Position numbers and translations under genes: made by a program. Shown here piece after piece: positions 45,901 to 55,918 of a DNA stretch of 64,000 nt (position 1 is its first letter; each line of letters begins with the position of its first letter). The notes under the pieces were generated by a model, which was given only the letters and a program-made list of their open reading frames with translations, did no database searches and had not been told where the DNA came from. The stretch covers positions 31,976,680-32,040,679 of the forward strand of contig NC_132896.1 in the NCBI RefSeq assembly GCF_030463535.1, given 5' to 3'. The stretch is from Salminus brasiliensis (taxonomy: Eukaryota > Chordata > Actinopteri > Characiformes > Bryconidae).

Positions 45901-48900
45901 ACGTACTGGAACAGCATACAGCGGGACTCACTCCGGAGCCTCCTTGCTTCATCCTTACAAACAACAAACAGGAGTGATTCCCAGCAGAGGTCAGATCTCT
46001 CCTACAGACACAGCTGGATGTTGTTCTGTGTTGTTTCACAGTGTTTTAATGATGCCCACCTGTTCAGACATCACTGATGTTAACAAATCCCAGTCCCATG
46101 GAACTGTTGATACATCTGCAGGGTGGTATCTGGATTGACAAAGGAACACTACTCTTTACCAGAGCTCACGATCACCATGCATTAATTTAACCATCACCAT
46201 CATTACAAATATCACATTTTATGTATTGTGGTTGATGATGAGCTGGTTTGGGCAGACTTTTGTTGGGTTTGGGTCAGTTTCTGGCAATGTTTTAGGCTTG
46301 GGTCCGTTTAGGATAGAACTTTGTTGGGTCTGCATCAGTTTTGAGCAGAATTTTGTTGGGTTTGGGTCCATTTCTGATCATTTTTGGGCTTGGGTCAGTT
46401 TAGGACAGAGGTTTATTGCTGTATTTGGGTCCATTTCTAGAAATATTTTAGGCTTGGTCAGTTTGGGACAAAACTTTGTTGGGTCTGTGCCAGTTTTTAG
46501 CAGAATTCTGCTGGGTTTGGGTCCGTTTGACAATTTTATGGGATTGGGTCAGTTTTTAACAGAGGTTTATTGAGCTGGAATCAGCTTCTGACAAAATTTT
46601 GCTGCGCTTGGGTCAGTTTTGGACAGACTTGTAGCTGTGTTTGGGTCGGTTTCTGACAATATTTTAGGCTTAGGTTAGTTAGAGAGGTTTGTTGGGCTTG
46701 GGTCAGTTTGGGACAGAGGTTTGTTGGGCTTGGGTCCATTTTTGGCCACAATTTTGCTGGCCTTGGGTGAGTACTCATCCAAGACTTGATGTGATTCAAG
46801 CCGGACCCTGACAAAATTCTGACAGGCTTGATTAAATTTTCAGAACAGAATATCCAGGTTTAGAACAGGTTTAAAACTCAAAACTTGATGCTGTGGGTTC
46901 GGTCAGGCTCAGACAGAAAGTTCTCAGGCTGAACTCAGGTGTGGACCAATTTTCTGACCAAATGAAAGCTCTACTGTAGATCGTATCTAGACCTTACATA
47001 CAAGCAATGGCAAGGCGATGATCACCATGAAGCAGAGTTCTCACTCACTTCTGTGTCCTCATCAGCAGATTGTAGGCCTCCAAGGCCAAAACTTCAGCAG
47101 AGTGCGGGTCCAGGAGGATTCCTCTCAGAAGGTGAACGGTGATGTCCGCAGGGGGGTAGTAACGAGGCTGTATTAAATCAGAGAGCAGCTGCAAAGTGCC
47201 CTCTGGGTAGCTCTCTTCTATTGTGCTATAGACCAGGCTTAGGCTCTGTCTGCACAGTGGCTCAGCTTGACCAAAGTCTTCATCGTCTTCTTCCTTATCA
47301 TCTTCAGGCTGTTGAAGGAAAGAGCTGGGTTAGTTAAAGGTGGAGAGGGACAACATATATGCTATATGGCTAAATAAGGAATAAGCTATGTTTACTGGCA
47401 ATCTTTAAAGGAACAGCCCAGCCGAAAGTTTATACAGCTGTTCTCTATCCAAATTGGAGCCAAGATGTGTGGTGTCAGAAGTCAGAAGTCAGAAGAAGAG
47501 CACATTACTGTCATAAAGAGAACTAGCAGGAGAAATCTTTACCATATTCTGAACTCCACCTCCAATGATGTGTTTCAGCTTTTTGAACTGCACCAGGGAA
47601 ATGTGCTGCCTGTCTTGAATTTGGGATTCTGAGTGATTGTCATCATCCGTATCCTGATCACCCAGGCCATGTCTTACCCACTGACTTGGGGGAGAGCTTT
47701 CTGGCGACACTAGACCTTTAGACTCTTTCCAACTGAACAACATTTTCTCTGTAATGGAAGGCAAAGGTGATGTACTGGGTAAAAAAGGGCTACCGAGTGG
47801 ACTCTCCATGGCAAGAGAAGGTGAGCTGGCAAGTGTGTCTGGAGAGTCACCAGCGAGGATCTCTGTGGATGTAGGGCTGCAAGACTGTGCACAGGGCAGG
47901 CTGGAGGTGGGAGATGCCCCACCTGAGGTAGATAGCATTTTACAGGGGAACTGTGATTGAGCTTGAGGGGTATTTGACTTGTGTGTGTGTTTATTTTCAT
48001 GCAAATCTGCAGTTTCCTTCAGGAATTCAGCTTGAGGAGCACTGGAGAAGCTGCACGTTGTGGATACATGTCCTTTGTTATCTCCAACATTGGATTCTTC
48101 AGAGAAAAAAAAATCGTCTATTTCACTCGGGCAGTAGTAAGGACTGTCCAGGCTAAACAGTGAAGGTGCCGTGTCGAACCAGCTTTGAGGAGAGCTTATC
48201 GCTTCGTCATGTTCCTTGGGTGATTCGGTGCTGTGGTCAGCTGCTGGTGAGAACTTGAGCTGGGAGTGTTTAGTGTTCTGTAGTCCCTCTTGAACATCAT
48301 GGTCCTCGAGGATCTTTGGGGGTAAGCTTCGGAGTCTATTTGAACGTTCTGGTGCTTTGATTTCAGACTGGTCTGGAGCGCATGTGCGGTTCTCATTATG
48401 AGAAATGTGTCCTGGCTTCTGGATTCTCATTTTCTCTGAACACTTCTCCTGATCAGAGGATACAGAGACCGAAGACTGGCGTTCATCGCTGTCGAACGAA
48501 TCCAAATAAATGACATCTTTATCAAGATTTGCAGTACATGAAGACGGCGGGACGTGTTCACGGGGTTTGCTTACAGCACTGATGGATGAATCCACGCAGT
48601 AGTTTTCTGCTTGCGTTGACGTGCGAGCCACTGCTTTTCTCTGCGGCCGTCTGCCAGAATCGAAGACGTCGCTGGGAAAATGGTAATTATTTAGGTCTAT
48701 GACTTCAACCGTGGGGCTCTGAACTCTACTTGATCTCCGTCTGAGCTTCGGTCTCGCGTGGGGAAACTGGTGTCCTGTTATGTCGATTAGAACCTGAGAG
48801 AAACATGAACACAAGGGTGAGGCTCAGGACAACTCTCACAGTAAATCTCACAGTAAAGCTGGCTAACAACAACTTACTGGACTGACATTACTTAAAAAAT

Positions 48901-50403
48901 TAAGACTATATATTTTCAGACTATATGTGCAACGTCAGACATATTTGACCAGTTTGACCATTTCAGACTCAACATGATTTTTGACAATATGTAAACAATG
49001 TCAGTTTTATTGGCCTGACAAAGTTCCCTGATCCACAATACAGCTCACAATGAACTGGGTAATGCAAGGACACCTGCTCAGTCATCTTCTGAAATCAAGG
49101 CTTTTAAAAAAAAATTCATCCTGCTTTTATTGGAGTAACTCTACTCTCTCCTGTCCAGGGAAGAAGTAGAGCTTTCTACTAGATTTGGAGAAGCATTGCT
49201 GTGAGAATTTGATTGATGTCGCATGCAGCGACAAGAGCGTCAGGTAGGTCAGGATGTTGGAAGATCACCATCCCACCTCATCATCCCTAACTGCTTAAAT
49301 TTGATGTGAATAAACGTATTACGTTTCAACGGTTCCCTGCTGCACAATACAGCTCACAATGAACATTAACAGTAATGCCAGTAACGTTGACAAATGGAGG
49401 TCGATACACACATCAGCACACATCAGCACATATCAGCACATATCAGCACACATCAGCTTGTAAAATTGGACACATTTAGATGATCACCATCATCATCTAA
49501 TAATCTTTATAGAAAATTATAGATAATAAGAGATATAAACACAAACAAAACACCTGGATTCAATTATATTATTATAGTTTTGACTGAATATCCAGTACTT
49601 GATCAAATCAAATCAAATCAAATCAAATTTTATTTGTCACATAAATAGTCATACACAGTATAACTTGCAGTGAAATGCTTTTATGACAGTCTGCCCACAT
49701 CAAGCTATACAATAAAAATCTACATTTAAACTTAACTAAACCTTAACTTAATGAAGTAAAGTGCAAAAGTGCAAAAGTGCAAAAGAAAAATAAAATTAAA
49801 ATTAAAAAATAAAAATAGAATAAGTTACATTTAAGTTAAAGAATAAAATATAAAAATATGAAAATATAGAACAAAAAAAGCACAAAAAAAATAAAAATAC
49901 AAAATACAAATATATATACAGAGATGAAATAGTGCGTGTCTGTGTGTGTGTATATATATATATATGTATACATATGTACATATTTATCATGTACTAATCT
50001 TAAGAATGGTGATTTAAATATCTCCAAAGTTATAAGTTATCTAAATATTTGTTTAATAAAAAAAACCACTGTGATGTTAATATTTATTAGTGCAGTCCCC
50101 TTACTAAAATACAGTGTGTAAATTCAGGGTCACTGGACTGACCCCTGTGAGATGCTCATGCTGTGCGTTGCAGTGTGGACCTGCTCAGCACAGTTAGCCA
50201 GTCGTTATACTGTGATTATATATAAAAACAAACACCTTAACTAGTTTAGTTCAGCAGTGCAGACTTACAGGAGTCACAGCGAGGAGTTTGGCTCTGGTGA
50301 ACGGGACCGAGTCCTCTCGCTCGTTACTGTAACTGCCAACAAACTCGATGTCAGAGTCCTGCTCACTGCCGGAGTCCGAGCTGAGTGAAATCACACCGTC
50401 CAT
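42714..50403 (-). CDS. simc1: simc1, SUMO-interacting motifs containing 1, 10 coding exons, complete
   Basis: SUMO-binding nuclear protein; in mammals it pairs with SLF2 to direct the SMC5/6 complex. Coding parts: 50403-50269, 48793-47543, 47308-47049, 46129-46060, 45953-45793, 45680-45585, 45285-45154, 44210-44054, 43884-43800, 42925-42714. All junctions are GT-AG and the phases close to 852 residues (human about 872). The N-terminal half is low-complexity and acidic, with SUMO-interacting motifs: VISL at 4-7 before SSDSGSEQDSD, IEFV at 19-22, VLIDI at 46-50, VIDL at 76-79 and VIYL at 139-142 before DSFDSDE. From about 463 on, the protein is a helical domain with words typical of SIMC1: YPEGTLQLLSDLIQPRYYPP, EAYNLLMRTQKYHPAD, WDWDLLTSVMSEQ. 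The half-and-half layout and synteny with cnot6 support SIMC1 over SLF1, which shares part of the C-terminal fold. Confidence 0.93.
43232..43525 (+). repeat. Interspersed repeat family D, copy 2, in simc1 intron 9
   Basis: Same block order as 14470-14727, including AGAGAGGGTGAAGGGCCTTG and ACCGCTGAGCCACCACTGCC. It has a longer CA stretch and an added GCCGAGCCCGGGTATCGTAC segment. Confidence 0.8.
43800..43884 (-). CDS. simc1: simc1 exon 9
   Basis: 85 bp encoding DGTERWKRWDELLQLLWMLM and LSYEEVMT. Acceptor TGTTGCAG, donor GTGAAT. Confidence 0.92.
44054..44210 (-). CDS. simc1: simc1 exon 8
   Basis: 157 bp encoding LLLLSTLESNLLRCKLLELL, then MSFKLLLHFLQTSTLAPDPS. Leucine-rich helices. Acceptor GCTATTAG, donor GTAAGA. 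Confidence 0.92.
44262..44410. repeat. Element family M fragment in simc1 intron 7
   Basis: Nearly the same sequence as 61872-61985: CGCATTGTGATCGGATTACG, ATCGGATCACTCAAACCACA and GGTGGTCAGAGACGGACCTC. It is one arm end of the fold-back element of mmp25 intron 2. Confidence 0.75.
44600..44930 (-). repeat. tRNA-derived SINE, copy 3 (reverse), in simc1 intron 7
   Basis: Tail words (TGCTGCCAATTAACCCACCC, CCCCCTAGCACTAGCAATGC) come first and head words (CTGGTGATGGCAAAGCGGCA) last, as in the reversed copy at 25560-25835. More diverged. Confidence 0.65.
45154..45285 (-). CDS. simc1: simc1 exon 7
   Basis: 132 bp encoding MLLILQRMLLLAMEVDRTPT, then NKLSQELCNSLNSTAPCRQL. Acceptor TTAATAG, donor GTGAGA. 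Confidence 0.92.
   Translation of the reverse strand, partial: DVAHSAEDAVISHGSGPHTHLHLQQALSGAVQQPQQHCPMQTA
45585..45680 (-). CDS. simc1: simc1 exon 6
   Basis: 96 bp encoding RDVMNWLLDAAKRSFCNSED and MMQNREQSCNL. Acceptor CTCCTAG, donor GTAAGT. Confidence 0.92.
45793..45953 (-). CDS. simc1: simc1 exon 5
   Basis: 161 bp encoding DEARRLRSESRCMLFQYVLQ, then FKLPILRLHLSIAKTVLSCD and QKFRQV. Acceptor TTTGTAAG (a poor polypyrimidine tract), donor GTGAGT. Confidence 0.92.
46060..46129 (-). CDS. simc1: simc1 exon 4 (short)
   Basis: 70 bp encoding YHPADVSTVPWDWDLLTSVM and SEQ. No long frame exists here; the exon was found because phases of exons 3 and 5 do not fit directly. Acceptor AATCCAG, donor GTGGGC. 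Confidence 0.9.
46210..46810. repeat. Degenerate minisatellite in simc1 intron 3
   Basis: About 15 diverged units around TTTGTTGGGTTTGGGTCAGT, TTCTGACAATATTTTAGGCT and TTGGGACAGAGGTTTGTTGG, roughly 40 bp each. The frames at 46226-46573 and 46581-46814 derive from it and are not genes. Confidence 0.85.
47049..47308 (-). CDS. simc1: simc1 exon 3
   Basis: 260 bp starting with the acidic PEDDKEEDDEDFGQAEPLCR and continuing YPEGTLQLLSDLIQPRYYPP, VHLLRGILLDPHSAEVLALE and AYNLLMRTQ. It opens the conserved helical domain. Acceptor TCAACAG, donor GTGAGT. Confidence 0.93.
47543..48793 (-). CDS. simc1: simc1 exon 2 (long, low-complexity, SUMO-interacting motifs)
   Basis: 1251 bp, residues 46-462, one open frame in phase 0. 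Begins VLIDITGHQFPHARPKLRRR, has VEVIDLNNYHFP and KDVIYLDSFDSDE, and is then rich in Ser, Pro and charged residues to HIIGGGVQNM. A long, fast-evolving second exon is what is expected for this family. Acceptor TCTCTCAG, donor GTAAAG. Confidence 0.95.
49066..49290 (+). repeat. MITE family A, copy 11, internal fragment in simc1 intron 1
   Basis: Contains GACACCTGCTCAGTCATCTT, TGCTTTTATTGGAGTAACTC, the AGAGCTTTCTACTAGATTTG block and GTCAGGATGTTGGAAGATCA. Neither end is complete. Confidence 0.7.
49590..49880 (+). repeat. AT-rich interspersed repeat with (ATCAA)n start, in simc1 intron 1
   Basis: Starts with five AATCA pentamers and then TTTTATTTGTCACATAAATA, GTATAACTTGCAGTGAAATG and a GTGCAAAA triplication. 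A relative is at 10110-10345. Confidence 0.7.
50269..50403 (-). CDS. simc1: simc1 exon 1 (first SUMO-interacting motifs)
   Basis: 135 bp starting MDGVISLSSDSGSEQDSDIE and ending LLAVTP. The start has a good context (G at -3, G at +4). The hydrophobic VISL core followed by acidic and serine residues is a textbook SUMO-interacting motif. Donor GTAAGT. Confidence 0.9.
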
Positions 50404-51014
50404 CCCCGCTGTTAACAACTAAACACACGTAAACAGCTGCTCAATTAGCAGATCATGTCTTCGACAGGAGAGTCATGAGCTCTATATTAACTATATTAAC
50501 GCTGATCATTCTCCGGCCAGGTTAGCCAGCGTTAGCTAACTTGCTAAAAACAACCGGCTAGCGCATACAGCGCAGCATCACTTAGCTAGCTAGCTAGCGC
50601 TAACGTCGCTCATTTAGCTGGCTGTTTGATGAAGTAGCCGAGACTGTTGCTCGAAGGCAGCTGAAATAACATTAAAAGCATGGTATTAGTGAATTTCACG
50701 GGAGGAGAGGCGCTGGTTGGGTTAGCGAGAGAGAGAGAGCTAGCTAGCTAACAGCAGCCGAGCCCATACGCGCACACAGGCGGGTGGCACCGCTCTGGAA
50801 AGTGAAATTGAAAGTGACTCTTAACCCCCAACAAACCTCCGATAGTTTTATTTATATATAGGGTTTGTGTGGAAGCTGGAAAGGAGTTAGATATGTAACT
50901 AGAGGACGTTTGTGAAAGTCGTGGATGTGTTTAATAGGGTAAAATGTCTTATAAGCGAGGAGCCGGCATCGTGCTGCAGCTTTATAGGGCACGTAGTCCG
51001 CAGCGCGAGTGGGC
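50404..51014 (-). promoter_or_regulatory. simc1: simc1 5' UTR and promoter region
   Basis: The stretch upstream of the simc1 start has GCTAGCTAGC-type short repeats near 50585-50600 and 50735-50752 and is GC-richer up to about 50810. No TATA box in a supportable place. The transcription start is not known. Confidence 0.4.
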
Positions 51015-51086
51015 GGGGATGTAGCTCAGTGGTAGAGCGCATGCTTTGCATGTATGAGGCCCCGGGTTCAATCCCCGGCATCTCCA
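51015..51086 (+). tRNA. tRNA-Ala-TGC: tRNA-Ala (anticodon TGC)
   Basis: 72 nt. The acceptor stem GGGGATG pairs with CATCTCC (one G-U pair) and is followed by discriminator A. Box A TAGCTCAGTGG and box B GGTTCAATCCC are intact, and the T stem CCCGG/CCGGG pairs. The anticodon loop CTTTGCATG places TGC at 34-36. A T-run (51089-51093) follows at once as RNA polymerase III terminator. It differs at few positions from the human tRNA-Ala(TGC) consensus, so it is probably functional. It lies about 610 bp upstream of the simc1 start codon, on the opposite strand. Confidence 0.97.
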
Positions 51087-51939
51087 GATTTTTATATTTT
51101 TATTTTTTTTTTATTTAATATTTTTTTGCAGGATTTAAAACGTGGATCTATAATATTTAAAGACTTAAAACATTCCCTGGATTGAATGTTGAATGCTCCC
51201 ACAATGACTGAATTACTAAACTATTAACTAAAGCTTCCCGTCTAAATGTAGGGAGTTATTTATTTAAGCCAGGGAACAGATTGTTAAACTGAGGGAAGGG
51301 GTTTATTAAAATGGTTCATTTGAATGAACAATTTATTATCTGATCAAATGGTTTATGTCTCTATCTTGATATGTAAGGGGCTCGGTATGTTATATGTAAG
51401 GGTCCAGTATGGCAGGTTTCAGTCATTCAGGTCAGTCAATGGTTTTATAGTAAATCAAGGCGGGTTCTGCGGACGTCCTTAGATTAGACGGGTGAAGGTC
51501 ATAGTAATCCCAGAATCCAGGCCTCTCCTTACCAAAAACACGTGCACACCTGAGTTCAGCTAGAATTTTCAGGTGCCCATTGCTGACACAGGTGAGAAAA
51601 CAGGTCCAGTGCTGCAGTTGTTCTGGGAGAGCTGGGCTTGGGTAAGGTATCTTCAACCATTAGCTCCATAATAAATGTATAGAAGCTAATATAAAAAGAC
51701 ATTAATTTAAAATTAAGATAATTAAAGTATATCTTGCATGATGCTGTTGTAGCTGTCAATTGGTCAATTTACAATTTCATGATGTATGGACCCCACAATG
51801 GCTGGGACCATCATTTTTAACTTTGACTGACATTAAATGTTAAAAAATGTAAATATTTTTTCCTGTAAAGTTTTGCATTACGGAGATATGGACCGTGGCT
51901 GGCTGGCTGGCTTTAGAGAGCGGGCCTGTGAGTGTGGGT
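51087..51939. other. Spacer between the two tRNA-Ala copies
   Basis: Starts with T-rich sequence including the terminator. No gene recognised. A minus-strand family A-like fragment may lie near 51560-51620 (CCCATTGCTGACACAGGTG), but it is too short to call. Confidence 0.4.
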
Positions 51940-52011
51940 GGGGATGTAGCTCAACTGTAGAGGGAATGCTTTGCATGTATGTGACCCTGGGGTCAAACTT
52001 TGGCATCTCTA
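51940..52011 (+). pseudogene. Decayed tRNA-Ala copy
   Basis: Same length and same 5' part as the intact gene (GGGGATGTAGCTCAAC), with the anticodon region ATGCTTTGCATGTATG unchanged. Box A has lost the GTGG (AACTG), box B is broken (GGGGTCAAACTTTGG), and the T stem no longer pairs. It is predicted inactive. Confidence 0.9.
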
Positions 52012-52492
52012 AATATGTCTGTTTATTTATTATTCTTTAGGTTGGAAAACTGGATTCAGTTATCTCCATCTTTTTTTATGTGACATTGCAACACAAAACG
52101 TGAATTTTTAACCTAGGCAGGAATCTCTGATACGTCCTCTGAGCTGAATGGAGGACCACCACCACCCCCACCACCACGCTTCACAATTTTTTAAATGCTG
52201 TGAGTACATAATATCTCATCCAGCTTAGAGACAATGGCTTTGGCAGATGTTGTGGACGCAATCTCCGACTCAGGGAACCTGCTTTTCAGCTGACAGGGTC
52301 TTCCTCAGCAACGTACCACATTCCTGGTATCTCCTGACCCTGTTCTTATTTCAATCAGCAACAGAGCAAATTCATGGCCTATGGGGTTTGCAATGACTTC
52401 TTCAAATAAAGGGTGAATCTCGAGAAATATCTCTTTAAAAAGTGAATAAGAGAAGCAGAGCGTTAGTGAGGTCTGCTTGGATCTTTTGTATA
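52012..52492. other. Spacer, nothing recognised
   Basis: Contains an ACC-rich patch near 52155-52175. No gene. Confidence 0.4.
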
Positions 52493-52860
52493 CACTAAAT
52501 GGACAAAAGTATTGGGACACCTGCTTAATTATTGTTTCTTCCGAAATCAAGGCTATTAAAAAGAGCTAATTCTGCTTTTGTTGGAGTAGCTGTTTCTACT
52601 GTCCAGGGAAGACAGCTTTCTACTAGATTTTGGAGGAGCATCGCTGTGAGGATTTGATTGCATTCACCACCCCACCTCATCTCCAACTCCCCAACTCGTC
52701 TCAAAAGTATTGGGCAGAGAATACAGGTCTACTGCTCCACAGCTCCCCCTCTAGCCAATGCCTGGTATTAGGCAGCATGGTGCCAATAGGTTCATGATGT
52801 GTATCTGCTTCAGAGAGTCCTATTCTATTGGCAGTACTTCTCTACAGGGACTATGAATGA
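52493..52860 (+). repeat. MITE family A, copy 12
   Basis: Intact left end CACTAAATGGACAAAAGTAT and GGGACACCTGC with TA before it. The right third is missing after CAGTACTTCTCTACAGGGAC. Confidence 0.85.
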
Positions 52861-53970
52861 AGCTTTAGCAGTAATGAAGTGCTATCACCGTCATGATTTC
52901 GGGGGCATAACCCATGTTGGGGGTGCAGTTCAGGTTGGTGGTATCCTTCCATGAGGTCATTACTGAAGAAACTACACTGCTGTCGTTGTTAGTAAGCGTG
53001 AGGCCTAATAGCTTCGCTGGTCAATCGAACAAAACACAGCTTGATTTTATCTGGTGGGTCGGACGGACTTGTGGTCTACAACTTCAGCAATCTCCAATCC
53101 GACCACATGTACATACTGAGTCTACTGCTGGGTCATGCAGCTGTGGCTTCATGACTCACTCCTGCAGTTCACTGTTCCTCACTGCCGTATTGTCCCAAAC
53201 ATGCTCCTGTGAGCCAAACAATGGGCATCTATATGACTGCAGAGTTCCTCAAAGGCGGATCTCAGTTGTTAAGGAGACCAGACTTCACTTGGCTCTTTGT
53301 GGCTCTCCATCATTCTGTCTCTAAACACACAACCCTATTCACACCCAGGCATCCTGCTTTTTTTCAGACCGCCTTAAAATACAGTGCCCGCCGCCCTTCC
53401 AGCCCTCTAGCCGGCAGCGACCTTCTGACCTCTGTCTTCCACAGCATGTATGAGGGTCAGTCTCATCACCAGGACAACACAACAGAGGAAGCAGTGAGGA
53501 AGGTTTGTTGGTACGTTATTCTCTCTCGGTTCTTCTCTCTCGGTTCCGTGGTGGTCAACGGGTAGGACTTTGGCTGGCCAGTACGCCAGGACCAGGACCA
53601 GGACCAGAAAGTTCTTGGTTTTGGTGCTGTCAGCACCCTAACGTTGGCTAACTCCACAACCATGAGACTGGCGAAAGCACAGTGCTGCACACCTAGTTAC
53701 AAACCACTAGCAATTAGCAGGCTGGCTAACTAGCGTAGCTAGCATAAACCGTAAAAGCACAAAAGTGAACCTATAGTTACACCATGTCATTCAATGCTGT
53801 CTACAGTATGGTATTGCCTACTGAGTTAAAAAATAAAATAAGGTAAGTCAGCCAACCAAGGAGCAAGCTAAATGATTAGCATGCTAGCTAACTACTAAAA
53901 ACATTCCGTGAATTAAATGTATAATTGAGCTTAATTAGGCCAGATAATTACATACTCGCTACAGTACAGT
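52861..53970. other. Intergenic, no gene recognised
   Basis: Frames of 136 codons (52914-53324) and 118 codons (53209-53565) overlap in different phases; neither resembles a known protein. A CCAGGA short repeat lies at 53584-53608. Confidence 0.45.
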
Positions 53971-53983
53971 GCAGCACATTGAG

Positions 53984-54028
<45 letters not shown>
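53984..54028. repeat. (TA)n microsatellite
   Basis: Pure TA run of about 44 bp next to a MITE fragment. Confidence 0.95.
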
Positions 54029-54032
<4 letters not shown>

Positions 54033-54035
54033 CAT

Positions 54036-54200
54036 ACATGCACCAAATAGACAAAAAGTATTTGGACACCTGCTCATTCATTGTTTCTTCCAAAATCAGG
54101 GGTATCAAAAGTCTATCCTGCATTTGTTGTAGTAACTGTCTAAACTGTCCAGGAGTCTATTGCAGTGAGAATTTGATTGCATTTGATTGCACTCGCTTAA
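54036..54200 (+). repeat. MITE family A, left-end fragment
   Basis: CACCAAATAGACAAAAAGTA, GGACACCTGCTCATTCATTG and GTGAGAATTTGATTGCATTT. The rest is lost. The TA microsatellite at its left may have grown from its TA target site. Confidence 0.75.
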
Positions 54201-55385
54201 TGTAAACAGTGCAATCCCTGAAAACCGATAATCCAGTCTTCTCACTGAGGCATTTCCTCTTTCTTTGGTCTTTAGGGCTCGGTGCCAGACGCTGCCAAGG
54301 TGAAAGCACTGATCGCTTGGAATCGGTCATTTACTTGGTGTGGTTGCTAATCTGATCGACCTTAAAATCATTAATAACCAGTTATTGCACATATATATAA
54401 CAAACAAACAGTGACCCACATTCATCCATACTGTTAAAGCTCAGCTGTTACTGGTTCCTATTCTTACTGTGTGTGTGTTTTCCATCAGTTGGTGTTCTAC
54501 GTGCCAGTATCTACAGAACACCTACACATACGGTACGAATAAAGTGTCACCAAATATGAAATGATGGTCTGTTGTAACGCAAATCCGTACAGTTTCACCT
54601 TCACCTTCAGGCCTTGGTTATTAGGCTGTATAGTTCAGTGTTGATGTTTTTGTGATCTCCTCTGGTCCCATCGGACCTACCCAAAGACGTTTAGCAGATA
54701 ACGGAGGTCAAGTTGCTTCGTAAACATTGGCCACCCGGCCCGGCCGGCGGTAGTGTGCTTTTCTGATCAAGCTGTTCTCCTGGGACTCTGAGCAGAGTAC
54801 AGGCCGAGAGAGAGACACTGACAGCACATCTGGTATTCCTCTCTTTCTCTTATTCTCTGAGTCCCTCTGTTTCTCTATCTCTCTCTGTTATAATCCTAAA
54901 TTCTTCCAAGACAGTATGTAAGGCTCCCACATGCCTAAATGCACTTATCTCCAAATCCCTCGGCACTCCACTGCAGTTTTCCGTCATCACCGCCCCCCTT
55001 CGCAGATTCACTGTCTTATCTGTCAGGGCCCTGCCATGAGTTCGGGATATTCAGCCGGCTATAAATACAATAAATACAATGTAACATCAACACATTGTGT
55101 TCCAAACCAAGGACTGCAGTTGTGCTCTTATAGTTTTTATTCATGTGCAACCACAAAAAACATCTAAATTATGTAAATTAAAATGCTATTTATTCAAGTG
55201 TAAACTAAGAAGAAAGTATGTTAAATGTTAGTATTTTAGTATGTATTTCTAATATCACATAATTAATGTATTACATAATACAACTTCTCTATTAAATAAA
55301 GTCTTTAAAATTACACTCAAGCATGTTTATTAAATATTTAAAATTCAGTGTGTTGAGTGTGTACACCTGATACTGAAGCTGGGTA
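54201..55385. other. Intergenic, no gene recognised
   Basis: Single-copy sequence with CT patches near 54840-54900. No supported feature. Confidence 0.4.
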
Positions 55386-55390
55386 ACTCC

Positions 55391-55918
55391 TAAAGACTGA
55401 GTAGACTGATAAATCACTGTGCTGATCAGTTATTTAGTATCTCAGTGTTACTGAGCTCTACTAAAGACTGAGTAGACTGATAAATCACTGTGCTGATCAG
55501 TTATTTATCTCAGTGTTACTGAGCTCTACTAAAGCCTGAGTAGACTGATAAATCACTGTGCTGATCAGTTATTTATCTCAGTGTTACTGAGCTCTACTAA
55601 AGCCTGAGTAGACTGATAAATCACTGTGCTGATCAGTTATTTATCTCAGTGTTACTGAGCTCTACTAAAGCCTGAGTAGACTGATAAATCACTGTGCTGA
55701 TCAGTTATTTATCTCAGTGTTACTGAGCTCTACTAAAGCCTGAGTAGACTGATAAATCACTGTGCTGATCAGTTATTTATCTCAGTGTTACTGAGCTCTA
55801 CTAAAGCCTGAGTAGACTGATAAATCACTGTGCTGATCAGTTATTTATCTCAGTGTTACTGAGCTCTACTAAAGCCTGAGTAGACTGATAAATCACTGTG
55901 CTGATCAGTTATTGATCT
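55391..55918. repeat. 68-bp tandem satellite, about 8 copies
   Basis: The word TAAAGCCTGAGTAGACTGAT recurs at 55530, 55598, 55666, 55734, 55802 and 55870; the first two copies (55391, 55462) read TAAAGACTG. The period is exactly 68 bp except for the first (71 bp, extra GTA). Each unit has CTGTGCTGATCAGTTATTTA and CAGTGTTACTGAGCTCTA. Copies are almost identical. Confidence 0.97.

Noticed and set aside
45859-46138. Plus-strand frames over simc1 exons 4 and 5
   Set aside because: Shadow frames of the minus-strand exons.
46226-46814. Frames of 115 and 77 codons with Trp-Phe-Gly or Pro-Lys-Leu repeats
   Set aside because: Produced by the minisatellite in simc1 intron 3.
45953-47041. Direct splicing of simc1 exon 3 to exon 5
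   Set aside because: The phases do not fit; the 70-bp exon 4 at 46060-46129 restores frame and gives conserved sequence.
49802-50027. Minus-strand frames rich in Ile, Tyr, Phe as membrane peptides
   Set aside because: AT-rich repeat sequence in simc1 intron 1.
52914-53565. Two overlapping frames of 136 and 118 codons as a gene
   Set aside because: No recognised domain, overlapping in different phases, no splice support.
55391-55918. CRISPR or tRNA cluster for the 68-bp repeats
   Set aside because: No spacers and no tRNA fold; a simple tandem satellite.
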